Source: Richelia sinica FACHB-800 (GTDB taxonomy: Bacteria > Cyanobacteriota > Cyanobacteriia > Cyanobacteriales > Nostocaceae). Taken from it: 56,400 nucleotides of DNA. Both the position numbers and the translations under genes were made by a program. Where the stretch lies: contig NZ_JACJTT010000036.1 of the NCBI RefSeq assembly GCF_014698825.1, positions 1 through 56,400 of the forward strand. The letters are read 5' to 3'. The stretch's first letter is position 1. Every line of letters starts with the position of its first letter. Shown in pieces: positions 55,957 through 56,400 of this stretch. A model generated the notes under the pieces. The model did no database searches. It was given only the letters and a program-made list of their open reading frames with translations, and was not told where the DNA came from.

Positions 55957-56400
55957 ATGTCAGGGGTATATCAGCTAGAAATTAAAGAGACTGTCGCAGA
56001 ACTCAAAGATTTACTGGCGATACAAAAAACTGCGATGGCTAAAGAAAGAGTGCAGCTACTATATTTACTCAAAACAGGGCATGGTCAAACAATTTCTCAA
56101 ACCGCAGAAATGATTGGTCGAAATCGAGTGACCCTACACAAGTGGATTCGACAGTACAAAGCAGGAGGGATTGAAGGACTCTTAGAACAAAAATTTTCGC
56201 CAGGAAGACCAAGAAGCATCCCAAACTGGGCAGAAAAAGCATTAGATAAAAGATTGCAAGAACCACAAGGTTTTAATGGTTATCAAGAAATCGTCGAGTG
56301 GCTCTCCCAAAACTTGGGAGTAAATAGTTGCTATAAGACAGTACACAAGCTTGTGTATTATCGCTTGGAATCATGCCCAAAAGTTCCTCGTGACAAAAGC
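55957..56400 (+). mobile_element. IS630-type transposase, N-terminal part (runs off the window)
   Basis: A start ATG at 55957 opens 148 codons to the window end: MSGVYQLEIKETVAELKDLL and so on. The first half is a helix-turn-helix region (GQTISQTAEMIGRNRVTLHK, WIRQYKAGGIEGLLEQK, SPGRPRSIP) and the next part (EPQGFNGYQEIVEWLSQNLG, KTVHKLVYY) fits the winged HTH that precedes the DDE domain in IS630/Tc1-mariner transposases. The left inverted repeat should lie between about 55880 and 55956, but cannot be fixed without the right end. The frame is intact as far as seen. Confidence 0.82.

Overview
The window is chromosomal DNA from a filamentous, heterocyst-forming cyanobacterium (Nostocales; Nostoc/Anabaena type). 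Evidence: photosystem genes (psaC, psbK, psbM), the NDH-1 gene ndhF, a close match to the heterocyst regulator DevH, an XisH/XisI pair, frequent HIP1 octamers (GCGATCGC) and heptamer tandem repeats (TCACCTG/A) typical of this group. The order devH ... LysR regulator (PacR/RbcR type) - NnrU/Z-ISO-like - thioredoxin-like - ndhF is, from memory, that of Anabaena sp. PCC 7120 around alr3952-alr3956. No tRNA, rRNA or CRISPR array was seen.

Layout. 1-2760 is accessory: an edge-truncated gene joining a restriction-type nuclease domain to a ParA-type ATPase, xisH-xisI, and an Rpn/DUF2887 nuclease gene lying between two copies of the 3' end of glmS. 2895-8206 holds glmS, psaC and two envelope genes. 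8360-15078 is a large two-gene conflict-type module: a 434-aa P-loop ATPase overlapping by 4 nt a 1805-aa TPR / STAND NTPase / coiled-coil / 15-blade WD40 protein. 15409-18159 carries a rhodanese, hrcA and a membrane protein. 18456-22806 has a subtilase and two related pentapeptide-repeat proteins. 23153-28350 is housekeeping and photosynthetic (SelD-type flavoprotein, tgt, psbK, a ferredoxin, psbM, a tandem Usp). 29063-36081 is accessory again: a small secreted protein, a HindVP-type restriction-modification pair, and a TPS-secretion-domain/CHAT-protease fusion. 36380-43584 holds polA and a Cas4-like nuclease/Dna2-UPF1-like helicase fusion. 44013-55748 returns to core genes: HAD phosphatase, a catalytic-domain-less ArgRS-like protein, devH, a Ser/Thr kinase with a substrate-binding-protein gene, the LysR regulator, NnrU/Z-ISO-like, thioredoxin-like, ndhF. 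The right edge runs into an IS630-type transposase.

The main candidates for poorly described biology are the ATPase/STAND-WD40 module, the nuclease-helicase fusion, the TPS-CHAT fusion, and the kinase/solute-binding pair. HIP1 sites are common in core stretches but were not found by eye across about 7.1-17.4 kb, 26.5-33.3 kb and 38.9-43.5 kb, which largely coincide with accessory blocks. Stretches over 300 bases without genes are described individually. Positions inside long proteins are approximate, because everything was read by eye.
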